Assembly (NCBI RefSeq): GCF_035621475.1
Contig: NZ_CP141799.1
Span: 4,886,501-4,950,500, forward strand
Length of the DNA stretch: 64,000 nt
From: Pseudomonas paeninsulae
GTDB taxonomy: Bacteria; Pseudomonadota; Gammaproteobacteria; Pseudomonadales; Pseudomonadaceae
Direction: 5' to 3'
Every line of letters starts with the position of its first letter. The first letter of the stretch is position 1. Below, piece by piece: positions 36,817 through 45,461 of the stretch. The translations under genes were made by a program, and so were the position numbers. Under the pieces are notes generated by a model. It was not told where the DNA came from, did not search any database, and saw only the letters and a list, made by a program, of their open reading frames with translations.

Positions 36817-36906
36817 TCCGAGGGGCGCTGCAGCAAACCCTGTCGACCCAGGGTTTTGTCAGGCTCGGATGGGGCGTTAACCATACGCACCAACGGCGCC
36901 CATTCG
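36817..36906 (+). ncRNA. S-adenosylhomocysteine (SAH) riboswitch
   Basis: The leader shows the SAH-riboswitch core CCGAGGGGCGCTGCAGC (from 36818), then a variable GGGTTTTGTC-type arm, then CAGGCTCGG closing helix P1 (CCGAG 36818-36822 with CTCGG 36864-36868). A pseudoknot pairs GGGCGC (36823-36828) with GCGCCC (36896-36901), just ahead of the ahcY ribosome binding site. Binding of SAH is known to turn ahcY on in this class. I recognise the consensus from memory. Confidence 0.9.
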
Positions 36907-36931
36907 ACACAAACGAATGGAGAACTCATTT

Positions 36932-38338
36932 ATGAGCGCTGTACTGACGCCTGCCGGTTTTACCGATTTCAAAGTCGCCGACATTTCCCTGGCCGCCTGG
37001 GGCCGCCGCGAAATCATCATCGCCGAATCGGAAATGCCTGCCCTGATGGGCATGCGCCGCAAGTATGCCGCCGAGCAACCGCTCAAGGGCGCGAAGATCA
37101 TCGGCTGCATCCACATGACCATCCAGACCGCCGTGCTGATCGAGACCCTGATCGCCCTGGGCGCCGAAGTGCGCTGGTCGTCCTGCAACATCTTCTCTAC
37201 CCAGGATCAAGCCGCAGCGGCCATCGCCGCCGCCGGCATTCCGGTATTCGCCTGGAAGGGCGAAACCGAAGCCGAATACGAGTGGTGCATCGAGCAGACC
37301 ATCCTCGCTGGCGACACGCCGTGGGACGCCAACATGATCCTCGATGACGGCGGCGACCTGACCGAGATCCTGCATAACAAATACCCGGCGATGCTCGACA
37401 CCATGCATGGCGTCACCGAAGAAACCACTACCGGCGTGCACCGCCTGCTCGACATGCTCAAGGCCGGCACCCTGAAAGTCCCGGCGATCAACGTCAACGA
37501 CTCGGTGACCAAGAGCAAGAACGACAACAAGTACGGCTGCCGTCACAGCCTCAACGACGCGATCAAGCGCGGTACCGACCACCTGCTGTCCGGCAAGCAG
37601 GCGCTGGTGATCGGCTACGGCGACGTGGGCAAGGGTTCGTCGCAATCGCTGCGCCAGGAAGGCATGATCGTCAAGGTCTCTGAAATCGATCCGATCTGCG
37701 CCATGCAGGCCTGCATGGACGGTTTCGAACTGGTTTCACCGTTCAAGGACGGGATCAACGACGGCACTGCCGCCAGCATCGACGCGGCCCTGCTGGGCAA
37801 GATCGACCTGATCGTCACCACCACCGGCAACGTCAACGTCTGCGACGCCAATATGCTCACAGCCCTGAAGAAGCGCGCCGTGGTGTGCAATATCGGCCAC
37901 TTCGACAATGAAATCGACACCGCTTTCATGCGCAAGAACTGGGCCTGGGAAGAAGTGAAGCCGCAGGTGCACAAGATCCACCGCACCGGCAAAGACCTTG
38001 ATCCGCTCAACGACGACTACCTGATCCTGCTGGCCGAAGGCCGCCTGGTTAACCTGGGCAACGCCACCGGCCACCCGAGCCGGATCATGGACGGTTCCTT
38101 CGCCAACCAGGTGCTGGCGCAGATCTTCCTGTTCGGCCAGAAGTACGCCGAGCTGCCTGCCGCGCAGAAAGCCGAGCGCCTGACCGTCGAAGTGCTGCCG
38201 AAGAAGCTCGACGAAGAAGTGGCGCTGGAGATGGTCAAGGGCTTTGGCGGCGTGGTCACGCAACTGACCAAGCAGCAGGCCGAGTACATTGGCGTCACCC
38301 AGGAAGGCCCGTTCAAGCCGGACGCCTATCGCTATTGA
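36932..38338 (+). CDS. ahcY: Adenosylhomocysteinase
   Basis: Hydrolyses S-adenosylhomocysteine to adenosine and homocysteine, relieving product inhibition of methyltransferases. It is 468 aa from the ATG at 36932 ([20 protein letters not shown]), with GGAG upstream; another ATG at 36917 is less likely. NAD binding is seen in [15 protein letters not shown], with [18 protein letters not shown] and the C-terminal PDAYRY. It is preceded by an SAH riboswitch and followed by metF, so both act in the methionine cycle. Confidence 0.97.
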   Translation: MSAVLTPAGFTDFKVADISLAAWGRREIIIAESEMPALMGMRRKYAAEQPLKGAKIIGCIHMTIQTAVLIETLIALGAEVRWSSCNIFSTQDQAAAAIAAAGIPVFAWKGETEAEYEWCIEQTILAGDTPWDANMILDDGGDLTEILHNKYPAMLDTMHGVTEETTTGVHRLLDMLKAGTLKVPAINVNDSVTKSKNDNKYGCRHSLNDAIKRGTDHLLSGKQALVIGYGDVGKGSSQSLRQEGMIVKVSEIDPICAMQACMDGFELVSPFKDGINDGTAASIDAALLGKIDLIVTTTGNVNVCDANMLTALKKRAVVCNIGHFDNEIDTAFMRKNWAWEEVKPQVHKIHRTGKDLDPLNDDYLILLAEGRLVNLGNATGHPSRIMDGSFANQVLAQIFLFGQKYAELPAAQKAERLTVEVLPKKLDEEVALEMVKGFGGVVTQLTKQQAEYIGVTQEGPFKPDAYRY

Positions 38339-38340
38339 TG

Positions 38341-38433
38341 CGTAGGATGGGTCGGGCCGCGCAGGTTAGCCGCGCAGCGGCCTAACCCATCGAGAACCAT
38401 GGTGGGTTACGCCTTCGGCTAACCCACCCTACG
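38341..38433. repeat. Compound hairpin repeat between ahcY and metF
   Basis: CGTAGGATGGGT...CCTACG ends enclose two dyads. One is a perfect hairpin, GGTGGGTTA (38401-38409) with TAACCCACC (38420-38428). The GTAGGGTGGGTTA-type sequence recurs in Pseudomonas intergenic DNA (recalled). It ends 10 bp before metF and could also alter readthrough from ahcY. Confidence 0.65.
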
Positions 38434-38443
38434 GAATTTTCTT

Positions 38444-39289
38444 ATGTCTCAAGAACGCCGCTTCAGCTTCGAGTTCTTCCCTGCCAAGACCGAAGCCGGG
38501 CATGAAAAACTGTTGAACGTGGCACGCCAACTGGCGAGCTACAACCCGGATTTCTTCTCCTGCACCTACGGTGCTGGCGGCTCAACCCGCGACCGTACCC
38601 TGAATACCGTGCTGCAGTTGAATAACGATGTCGGCGTGAGCACGGCGCCGCACCTGTCCTGCGTCGGCGATTCCAAGGCCGAACTGCGCGAACTGCTGCA
38701 CCTGTACCAGAAGGCCGGGATCGAGCGCATTGTCGCCCTGCGCGGCGACCTGCCCTCCGGTATGGGCATGGCCAGCGGCGAGATGCGCTACGCCAACGAA
38801 CTGGTCAGCTTCATCCGCGAAGAAACCGGCGACCACTTCCATATCGAAATCGCCGCCTACCCGGAGATGCATCCGCAGGCGCGCAATTTCGAGGACGACA
38901 TCGCCAACTTCGTGCGCAAGGCCAAGGCCGGTGCCAGCAGTGCGATCACCCAGTACTTCTTCAACGCCGACAGCTACTTCTACTTCGTCGAGCGGGTGCG
39001 CAAGCTGGGCGTGGATATTCCGGTGGTACCGGGCATCATGCCGATCACCAACTACAGCAAGCTGGCACGCTTCTCCGATGCCTGCGGCGCCGAAATCCCG
39101 CGCTGGGTGCGCAAGCAGCTGGAGGCCTATGGCGATGACAGCGACAGCATCCGCGCCTTCGGCGAGCAGGTGATCAGCGAGATGTGCGAACGCCTGCTGC
39201 AGGGCGGCGCCCCAGGCCTGCACTTCTACAGCATGAACCTGGCAGCCCCCAGCCTGGCAATCTGGAACAACCTCAAGCTGCCGCGCTGA
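38444..39289 (+). CDS. metF: Methylenetetrahydrofolate reductase
   Basis: Reduces 5,10-methylene-THF to 5-methyl-THF for methionine synthesis, with FAD. It is 281 aa, a typical bacterial size. The N-terminus FSFEFFPAKTEAGHEKL has the conserved Glu of FEFFPP; STPHLSCVGD-like, DYCSFTYGAGGS-like (FFSCTYGAGGSTRD) and ALRGDLP motifs are visible, as is SSAITQYFFNADSY. No ribosome binding site stronger than TTTTCTT is seen before the ATG, and the repeat lies close upstream, so translation may depend on that structure. Confidence 0.95.
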   Translation: MSQERRFSFEFFPAKTEAGHEKLLNVARQLASYNPDFFSCTYGAGGSTRDRTLNTVLQLNNDVGVSTAPHLSCVGDSKAELRELLHLYQKAGIERIVALRGDLPSGMGMASGEMRYANELVSFIREETGDHFHIEIAAYPEMHPQARNFEDDIANFVRKAKAGASSAITQYFFNADSYFYFVERVRKLGVDIPVVPGIMPITNYSKLARFSDACGAEIPRWVRKQLEAYGDDSDSIRAFGEQVISEMCERLLQGGAPGLHFYSMNLAAPSLAIWNNLKLPR

Positions 39290-39547
39290 TAACTGCGCCG
39301 GGCATTATGTGCGTCACGCCCCCTCCTGCCTGGTTGCAGGCGGGCCACATGGCGCTGAAGGTCACAGGCCCGCTACGGCGAGGCTTGCTGGCCGCAGCCT
39401 GTTAGGCTGATTGCAAACGCAGCCGTAAAGCGAACCCCGGCAGCAGCATCAAGCCGGGGCAAACGCTGCCGAACTGCCGACCCCCATCTTTTGACCGCGC
39501 CTCTGGCCCTATATGGCTTGAGCGGGATGACAACCTTGGAGCGCTAA

Positions 39548-40921
39548 ATGACCACAAGAAAAACCACCAATGCCACAGTGACCCCCAAGGGCAGCCTGGA
39601 AACCCTGTCGCAGCGCGAGGTACAACAACTGCGCGAGACCGGCTCCGGCAGCGTTTACGCCTTGTTCCGCCAGTGCGCCTTGGCGATCCTCAATACCGGC
39701 TCGCACAGCGACAACGCCAAGACCATCCTGGAAGCCTACCCGGACTTCGAGATTCGCATTCTTCAGCAGGATCGCGGCATTCGTCTGGAGCTGCGCAACG
39801 CGCCGGCCGATGCTTTCGTCGACGGCGAAATGATCGCCAGCACCCGGGAAATGCTGTTCAGCGCCCTGCGCGATATCGTCTACACGCAGAGCGAACTGGA
39901 AAACAAGCGGGTGGATTTCAGCAGTTCAAAAGGCATCACCGACTACGTCTTTCACCTGCTGCGCAACGCCCGCACCCTGCGCGCCGGGGTGGAACCAAAA
40001 ATAGTGGTGTGCTGGGGCGGCCATTCGATCAGCACCGAAGAATACAAATACACCAAGATTGTCGGCCACGAACTGGGCCTGCGCGGCCTGGATATCTGCA
40101 CCGGTTGCGGCCCGGGCGTGATGAAGGGACCGATGAAAGGCGCAACCATCTCCCACGCCAAGCAGCGCAACGTCGACGGACGCTATCTGGGGCTAACCGA
40201 GCCGGGCATCATCGCCGCCGAAGCACCCAACCCAATCGTCAATGAACTGGTGATCCTGCCCGATATCGAAAAGCGCCTCGAGGCGTTCGTCCGCGTAGGC
40301 CATGGCATCATCATCTTCCCCGGTGGCGCCGGCACCGCCGAAGAGCTGCTGTACTTCCTCGGCATCCTGATGCACCCGGCCAACAAAGACCTACCTTTCC
40401 CGCTGATCATGACCGGGCCGAAAAAAGCCGCGCCCTACATCGAGCAGCTGCATGAATTCATTGGCGCCACCCTCGGCCCTGAAGCGCAGCAACGCTGCAA
40501 AATCATTATCAATGACCCGAGCCAGGTGGCCCGGGAGATGGCACAAGGCATCAACGAGGTCACCCAATACCGGCGCAAGCAGAATGACGCCTTCCACTTC
40601 AACTGGCTGCTGACGATCGACGAGAACTTCCAGCACCCCTTCGAACCCACCCACGAGAACATGGCCGGCCTCAAGCTGACCCGCAACCAGCCGGTGCATG
40701 AACTGGCAGCACATTTGCGCCGCGCGTTCTCGGGCATTGTCGCCGGCAACGTCAAAGACCAGGGCATCCGCCGGATTGAACAGCATGGCCCCTACGAGAT
40801 CACTGGCGACCAGGACATCATGCAGCCGCTGGATCGCTTGCTGCAGGCCTTTGTCGACCAGCATCGCATGAAGCTGCCGGGCAACACGGCCTACGTGCCC
40901 TGCTACAAACTGGTGACCTGA
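39548..40921 (+). CDS. ppnN: Pyrimidine/purine nucleotide 5'-monophosphate nucleosidase
   Basis: PpnN (YgdH) cleaves nucleotide monophosphates to base and ribose-5-phosphate, and in E. coli is stimulated by (p)ppGpp. It is 457 aa, close to 454 aa in E. coli. The LOG-family motifs are visible: CTGCGPGVMKGPMKGA and the nucleotide-monophosphate site IIFPGGAGTAEELLYF. N- and C-terminal regulatory extensions (about 1-110 and 390-457) match PpnN. The 258 bp upstream carry no gene. Confidence 0.9.
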   Translation: MTTRKTTNATVTPKGSLETLSQREVQQLRETGSGSVYALFRQCALAILNTGSHSDNAKTILEAYPDFEIRILQQDRGIRLELRNAPADAFVDGEMIASTREMLFSALRDIVYTQSELENKRVDFSSSKGITDYVFHLLRNARTLRAGVEPKIVVCWGGHSISTEEYKYTKIVGHELGLRGLDICTGCGPGVMKGPMKGATISHAKQRNVDGRYLGLTEPGIIAAEAPNPIVNELVILPDIEKRLEAFVRVGHGIIIFPGGAGTAEELLYFLGILMHPANKDLPFPLIMTGPKKAAPYIEQLHEFIGATLGPEAQQRCKIIINDPSQVAREMAQGINEVTQYRRKQNDAFHFNWLLTIDENFQHPFEPTHENMAGLKLTRNQPVHELAAHLRRAFSGIVAGNVKDQGIRRIEQHGPYEITGDQDIMQPLDRLLQAFVDQHRMKLPGNTAYVPCYKLVT

Positions 40922-40930
40922 ACCGGTTTA

Positions 40931-40968
40931 TCGCGCCCTCCCCGGAAGGCGCGATGCCTCTTTGTTTT
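40931..40968 (+). terminator. Candidate terminator after ppnN
   Basis: TCGCGCC (40931-40937) and GGCGCGA (40948-40954) form a 7-bp stem, followed by a T-rich TTTGTTTT after six bases. The gap before the T tract makes it a weak call. Confidence 0.5.
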
Positions 40969-41038
40969 GTGAACTAACCACCCGAATCAAACCGTTGAGC
41001 CACTTTTCAGCACCGTGTTGCCCGAGTAATCTGGCGCA

Positions 41039-41830
41039 ATGCCATTATTCCACCGCCAATTTATCGCCGCGCTGCTGTTCGCCTGCCTGAGCCTCGCGGC
41101 CCAGGGCCAGACGCTGCGCATTGTCAGCGAAGCCTGGCCACCCTATATCCATGATGACAACGGCGTACTGCGCGGCCTCGATTACGAAACCGCGCAGATC
41201 GTCCTGCAACGTCTGGGTGTCGAGGTCGAATGGCAACTGCTGCCGTGGCGGCGCTGCCTGATGGCGCTGGAACAGGGCCATGCCGACGGCATTCTGGACA
41301 TCTTCCGTACCCCGGAGCGCGAAGCCTTGATGCTGTTTCCCAGCGAGCCGCTGTCGCAGATCGAATTCGTGCTGTTCTACGCCAAGGCCAATCCCCATCC
41401 ATTTCAACGCCTGACCGATTTGCGCGGGCTTAAAATCGGCGTCTCCCCCGGCTACTGGTACAACAACCGGGACTTCCGTGAATCCGAACTGTTTACCCGC
41501 GAACCGGCCCCCAGTCACGCGGCCAACTTCGGCAAGCTGGTGCGCAAACGGGTCGACCTGGTGATCAACGACCGCCGCGGTGGACGCTTTATCCTGGCCC
41601 AGACCGGCCTGGATGAGCACATCCGGCATCATCCCCGGGTCATCAGTCGCGACAAGATGTACCTGGGCCTGCGCCGCAATGCCGGGCTTGATCAACTGGC
41701 CCAGCGCTTCGCCAGTGAACTGCGCCGCTTCAAACATGAACCGGCCTATGCCGCCTTGAAAGCACGCTACAACAGCCCGGATCGAACCCGACTCGCAGTA
41801 CAGCCCCCAGGCAAGACGGCAAACCATTAA
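41039..41830 (+). CDS. Periplasmic substrate-binding protein (SBP family 3)
   Basis: A 263-aa exported protein with a signal peptide ending about residue 23 (LAAQGQ before TLRIVSEAWPPYIHDD). The SBP_bac_3 core includes GLDYETAQIVLQRLGVEVEWQLLPWRRCLMALEQGHADGI. No permease or ATPase gene lies nearby, so it may serve an importer elsewhere or act as a signalling input. Ligand unknown. It stands alone between ppnN and the RNA helicase gene. Confidence 0.82.
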   Translation: MPLFHRQFIAALLFACLSLAAQGQTLRIVSEAWPPYIHDDNGVLRGLDYETAQIVLQRLGVEVEWQLLPWRRCLMALEQGHADGILDIFRTPEREALMLFPSEPLSQIEFVLFYAKANPHPFQRLTDLRGLKIGVSPGYWYNNRDFRESELFTREPAPSHAANFGKLVRKRVDLVINDRRGGRFILAQTGLDEHIRHHPRVISRDKMYLGLRRNAGLDQLAQRFASELRRFKHEPAYAALKARYNSPDRTRLAVQPPGKTANH

Positions 41831-41860
41831 GCAGGCGAACGCTGCGCAAGGGCATTGCTC

Positions 41861-41869
41861 TGTTATACT
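41861..41869 (+). promoter_or_regulatory. Extended -10 promoter of the helicase gene
   Basis: TGTTATACT is an extended -10 (TG-N-TATACT). The -35 region (GCTGCG at 41841-41846) is poor, as is usual with this class. It implies a leader of about 130 nt before the ATG at 42008. Confidence 0.45.
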
Positions 41870-42007
41870 CGACCCTTCCCGCCAGGCTTGCGCCCGGATG
41901 CTAGTCACCAGAGACCAGCAGTACCGGACGGGATTGCGCCCCCCAAGTGCGATTCAAGTCAGGCAATACACCCCATAGGGCCTCGCCCTCACTAGACAGG
42001 ATTACTC

Positions 42008-43867
42008 ATGTCCTTTGCCTCCCTCGGTCTCTCCGAGGCTTTAGTCCGCGCCATCGAGGCAGCGGGCTACACCCAGCCTACCCCGGTGCAACAGCGGGCC
42101 ATTCCCGCCGTGTTGCAAGGCCGCGACCTGATGGTTGCCGCCCAAACAGGGACGGGTAAAACCGGCGGTTTCGCCCTGCCGATCCTGGAACTGCTGTTCC
42201 CCAACGGTCACCCCGATCGCGAGCACCGCCACGGCCCGAAACAACCCCGCGTACTGGTGCTCACCCCCACTCGCGAACTGGCCGCCCAGGTGCACCAGAG
42301 CTTCAAGGTCTATGCCCGTGACCTGAAATTCGTCAGCACCTGCATCTTCGGCGGTGTCGGCACGAACCCCCAGGTGCAGGCCATGGCCAAGGGCGTCGAC
42401 GTCCTGGTGGCCTGCCCCGGTCGCCTGCTTGACCTGGTCGGCCAGCGTGCCGTGGATTTGTCCCACGTGGAAATCCTGGTCCTGGACGAAGCCGACCGCA
42501 TGCTCGACATGGGCTTCGTGCATGACGTGAAGAAGGTCCTGGCACGCCTGCCCACAAAACGGCAGAACCTGCTGTTCTCGGCGACCTTCTCCAAAGACAT
42601 CACCGACCTTGCCGGCAAGTTGCTGCACAACCCCGAGCGCATCGAGGTCACGCCGCCGAACACCACGGTCGAGCGCATCGAACAGCGCGTATACCGCCTG
42701 CAGGCCAGCCACAAGCGTGCCCTGCTCGCTCACCTGATCAGCGCCGGCGCCTGGGAACAGGTGCTGGTGTTCACCCGCACCAAGCACGGCGCCAACCGCT
42801 TGGCCGAGTACCTCGACAAGCATGGCCTGGCATCCGTGGCGATCCACGGCAACAAGAGCCAGAACGCTCGCACCAAAGCCTTGGCCGACTTCAAGGCCGG
42901 CGCCGTGCGGATCATGGTTGCCACCGATATCGCCGCCCGCGGCCTGGACATCGACCAACTGCCGCACGTGGTCAACTTCGAGCTGCCAAACATCGAGGAA
43001 GACTACGTTCACCGTATCGGCCGTACTGGTCGCGCCGGGCGTAGTGGCGAGGCGATCTCGCTGGTCGCTCCCGATGAAGAAAAACTGCTCAAGGGCATCG
43101 AGCGGATGACCAAGCAGAAAATCGCCGATGGCGACCTGCTCGGTTTCGACGCCAGCACGGTCGAGGCGGAGCGCCCGGAAGTGCGCGAGCCGCAGAAGCC
43201 GCGCCAACCCCGCGGTGCCAAGCCTGAAGGCGAACGCCACGGCGGCGGTCGCAAGGACAAGGGCAAGGACAGCGGCAAGGCCAAGCCTCAGGCCGCCCGT
43301 TCGCAGCAGCCGCGCAGCGCTCAACCCGGCCGGGCTGCGGCGCCAGTACCCGCCCTGCCACCGGATCGGGCACCGGATGAGTTCCGCGACGACGAAATCG
43401 ATAACTTTGGTAATCGGGCCGACTATGTCAGTCCGAACCAGAACAAGCAGCAGAACCGTGGCCGTCGGCCCGGTGCGCCTGCTTCGGGTCCTAGCGCCAG
43501 CAATGCTGCTGGGCAAGCCCCACGCACACCAAGCAAAAACCCACGCAGCGGTGCAGGCGCCGGTGCCGGTACTGGCGCTGCAGCCAACCAAGGCAAACGC
43601 CAGGGTTCGGGCGGTCAAGGACGCAATGGCTCCGGCCGCGCCCGTCCGCCGCGCGACTCGCGTGAAACCACCACCTCGCTCAACCGCGATGAACTGCCAC
43701 GCAAAGAGGGCCCGGTAAAGAGCCCTAGTGACAAGCAGCCGGTGATCGTGCACAAAGGTTCGCGCAGTACTGAGCGCTTCCCGACGCCCGAGCAACTCGA
43801 CCAGCTGCCAAGCAGTCGTCCGCGCGGCGAGAAGCCTGCCCTGCTGACGCGTAATCGCGAAAGCTAA
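42008..43867 (+). CDS. rhlE: DEAD-box ATP-dependent RNA helicase (RhlE type)
   Basis: RNA helicase of 619 aa. The Q-motif is [13 protein letters not shown] (21-33), Walker A AQTGTGKT (45-52), DEAD box at 160-163 ([14 protein letters not shown]), then SATFSK and [13 protein letters not shown]. The core ends near residue 380. The remaining 240 residues are a low-complexity basic tail rich in Arg, Pro, Gly, Ala and Gln, likely to bind RNA and perhaps disordered. RhlE proteins act in RNA decay, ribosome assembly and cold adaptation. The gene is preceded by a long leader and followed by twin terminators. Confidence 0.88.
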   Translation: MSFASLGLSEALVRAIEAAGYTQPTPVQQRAIPAVLQGRDLMVAAQTGTGKTGGFALPILELLFPNGHPDREHRHGPKQPRVLVLTPTRELAAQVHQSFKVYARDLKFVSTCIFGGVGTNPQVQAMAKGVDVLVACPGRLLDLVGQRAVDLSHVEILVLDEADRMLDMGFVHDVKKVLARLPTKRQNLLFSATFSKDITDLAGKLLHNPERIEVTPPNTTVERIEQRVYRLQASHKRALLAHLISAGAWEQVLVFTRTKHGANRLAEYLDKHGLASVAIHGNKSQNARTKALADFKAGAVRIMVATDIAARGLDIDQLPHVVNFELPNIEEDYVHRIGRTGRAGRSGEAISLVAPDEEKLLKGIERMTKQKIADGDLLGFDASTVEAERPEVREPQKPRQPRGAKPEGERHGGGRKDKGKDSGKAKPQAARSQQPRSAQPGRAAAPVPALPPDRAPDEFRDDEIDNFGNRADYVSPNQNKQQNRGRRPGAPASGPSASNAAGQAPRTPSKNPRSGAGAGAGTGAAANQGKRQGSGGQGRNGSGRARPPRDSRETTTSLNRDELPRKEGPVKSPSDKQPVIVHKGSRSTERFPTPEQLDQLPSSRPRGEKPALLTRNRES

Positions 43868-43880
43868 GCAGCACGCTTAA

Positions 43881-43952
43881 CGACAACGCCGACCTCAGGG
43901 TCGGCGTTGTCGTTTCTGCACCTGCAAAAACGCCGACCCTGGGGTCGGCGTT
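43881..43952. terminator. Tandem terminators between the helicase gene and yceI
   Basis: First hairpin: CGACAACGCCGACC (43881-43894) with GGTCGGCGTTGTCG (43899-43912), TCAG loop, then TTT. Second: AACGCCGACC (43929-43938) with GGTCGGCGTT (43943-43952), CTGG loop, preceded by an A run that is a T run for the opposite strand. The genes converge here. Both hairpins share the same arm sequence, so cross-pairing is possible. Confidence 0.85.
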
Positions 43953-43974
43953 CTGGGAAAGCCGCGTGGCTGGC

Positions 43975-44553
43975 TTACTGACGCACGCCTTCCACCGAGA
44001 TGATCAGCTCAACTTCCGCGGAAGCCGGGCCAAGATCCTTCTCGATTTCGAAGTCTTTCAGCTTGAGCATGGTGCTGCCTGCAAAGCCGGCACGATAGCC
44101 GCCCCACGGGTCATCGCCCTGGCCAATGAACGTGGCGGCGATCACCACCGGCTTGGTCACGCCATTGAGGGTCAGGTTACCGGTGATATCGGCCGTGCCT
44201 TCGCCCGTGGATTTAACCGCCGTGGACGCGAAGGTCGCAGTCGGGTGCTTGCCGACATTGAGGAAGTCGCCGCTGCGGATGTGCTTGTCGCGCTCGGCGT
44301 GGTTGGTGTCGACGCTCTGGGTGTTGAGCGTGACATTAACTTTACTGGCTTCCGGGTTCTTGTCGTCGAAGCTGAAGCTGCCGTCGAAGTCCTTGAAGGT
44401 GCCGTACAGCCAGCTGTAACCCAGGTGGCTGATCTTGAAATTGACGAAAGCGTGCTGACCTTGCTTGTCGATGGCGTAATCGGCGGCCATGGCATGGCCA
44501 GCACTGAGCAGAGCGGAACCGAGAGCCAGGGCGGCGAGGGTTTTCTTCAACAT
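43975..44553 (-). CDS. YceI family periplasmic protein
   Basis: Exported lipocalin-like protein of 192 aa, predicted to bind a polyisoprenoid or amphiphile in its beta-barrel. From the ATG at 44553 it has a signal peptide ([24 protein letters not shown] before [12 protein letters not shown]). Family features are [15 protein letters not shown] and the [15 protein letters not shown] strand. An AAGGAG lies upstream. It follows the cytochrome b561 gene, a common pairing, and the two are probably one operon. Confidence 0.9.
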   Translation of the reverse strand: MLKKTLAALALGSALLSAGHAMAADYAIDKQGQHAFVNFKISHLGYSWLYGTFKDFDGSFSFDDKNPEASKVNVTLNTQSVDTNHAERDKHIRSGDFLNVGKHPTATFASTAVKSTGEGTADITGNLTLNGVTKPVVIAATFIGQGDDPWGGYRAGFAGSTMLKLKDFEIEKDLGPASAEVELIISVEGVRQ

Positions 44554-44617
44554 GGGCAATCTCCTTGTGAGGTTGAATAATTCGGCACGCGGGTCATTCC
44601 ACGCACCAGAAAAGGTG

Positions 44618-45163
44618 TCAGCGACCAAACATGCGGGACAGCGTGCGGTCACGGTCGATAAAGTGATGTTTCAGGGCGGCCAGCGCATGGATAGCGGCGA
44701 AAATCACCAGGATCCAACCAAGGTATTCATGCACCAGGCCGGCCACATCTTCCTGATTGGCAATGCTGGTGAGGGTCGCCGGCACCTCGAACCAGCCGAA
44801 TACCTCGATACCCCGGCCATCGGCCGTAGAAATCAGGTAGCCGGCTAGCATCAACACGAACAATCCCAGATAGAGAAAGGTGTGGCCGAACTTGGCGCCC
44901 AGTCGGGTTAGCCGGCTGTGAGTGGCCAGGCTGGCCGGCGCCGGGCTGAGCCAGCGCCAGAGCATGCGCCCGAGCATCAGGGCGAACAGCAGGATGCCGA
45001 TGCTCTTGTGCAGGTCCGGCGCGCTCTTGTACCAGCCACTGTAGTAGTCCAGGCCGACCATCCAGTAGCCCAGCCCGAACAGGCCAAAGACCGCCACCGC
45101 CACCAGCCAATGCAAGGCAATGCTGATCAAACCGTAATGGGAGGGGGTGTTACGCCACTGCAT
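44618..45163 (-). CDS. Cytochrome b561
   Basis: Di-heme inner-membrane protein of 181 aa with four helices (about 10-32, 48-68, 92-112 and 143-163). Heme-ligand His residues are in [26 protein letters not shown] and the C-terminal [19 protein letters not shown]. The family moves electrons from quinol or cytoplasmic donors. It stands 64 bp ahead of yceI on the same strand, a frequent arrangement whose purpose is unclear. The AT-rich 298 bp upstream probably hold its promoter. Confidence 0.9.
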   Translation of the reverse strand: MQWRNTPSHYGLISIALHWLVAVAVFGLFGLGYWMVGLDYYSGWYKSAPDLHKSIGILLFALMLGRMLWRWLSPAPASLATHSRLTRLGAKFGHTFLYLGLFVLMLAGYLISTADGRGIEVFGWFEVPATLTSIANQEDVAGLVHEYLGWILVIFAAIHALAALKHHFIDRDRTLSRMFGR

Positions 45164-45461
45164 CGAGAAAGCTCCGCACAGAAAGTTCGCTAAAAAAATG
45201 ATCCGGCAAGGGTAGCGGCAAATCTATCGATTAAAAGCGGAATTTTTCGCTTTGCAATATCGAGAAATACGATGATTAAACCAGGAATTTTATCCAACTC
45301 AGTTGGTACACCCGGCTCGCCGGAAGTTCAGGCAACGCCTACCAACGGCATACTGGAGCGGATAAGCGGCGCAGTCATGATCATCGAGCCGCCAGGCTGT
45401 AGCGCACATGTGCAGGGAGGCATCTGATAGGCTTGCCGCAGATGATTGGGAGAGTGTTTCG

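Noticed and set aside
36675..36929. N-terminal extension of the TetR gene
   Set aside because: It would run through the ahcY promoter and riboswitch, and TetR homology begins at 36674.
39435..39459. CCCCGGC/GCCGGGG hairpin upstream of ppnN as terminator of metF
   Set aside because: 7-bp stem with 11-nt loop and no T tract; too weak to call.
42041..43795. 584-codon open frame opposite the helicase gene
   Set aside because: Shadow of a gene with all DEAD-box motifs on the other strand.
45302..45346. GTTGGTA/TACCAAC inverted repeat upstream of bioA as BirA operator or attenuator
   Set aside because: Short arms with a 31-bp spacer and no match to the known biotin operator pattern.
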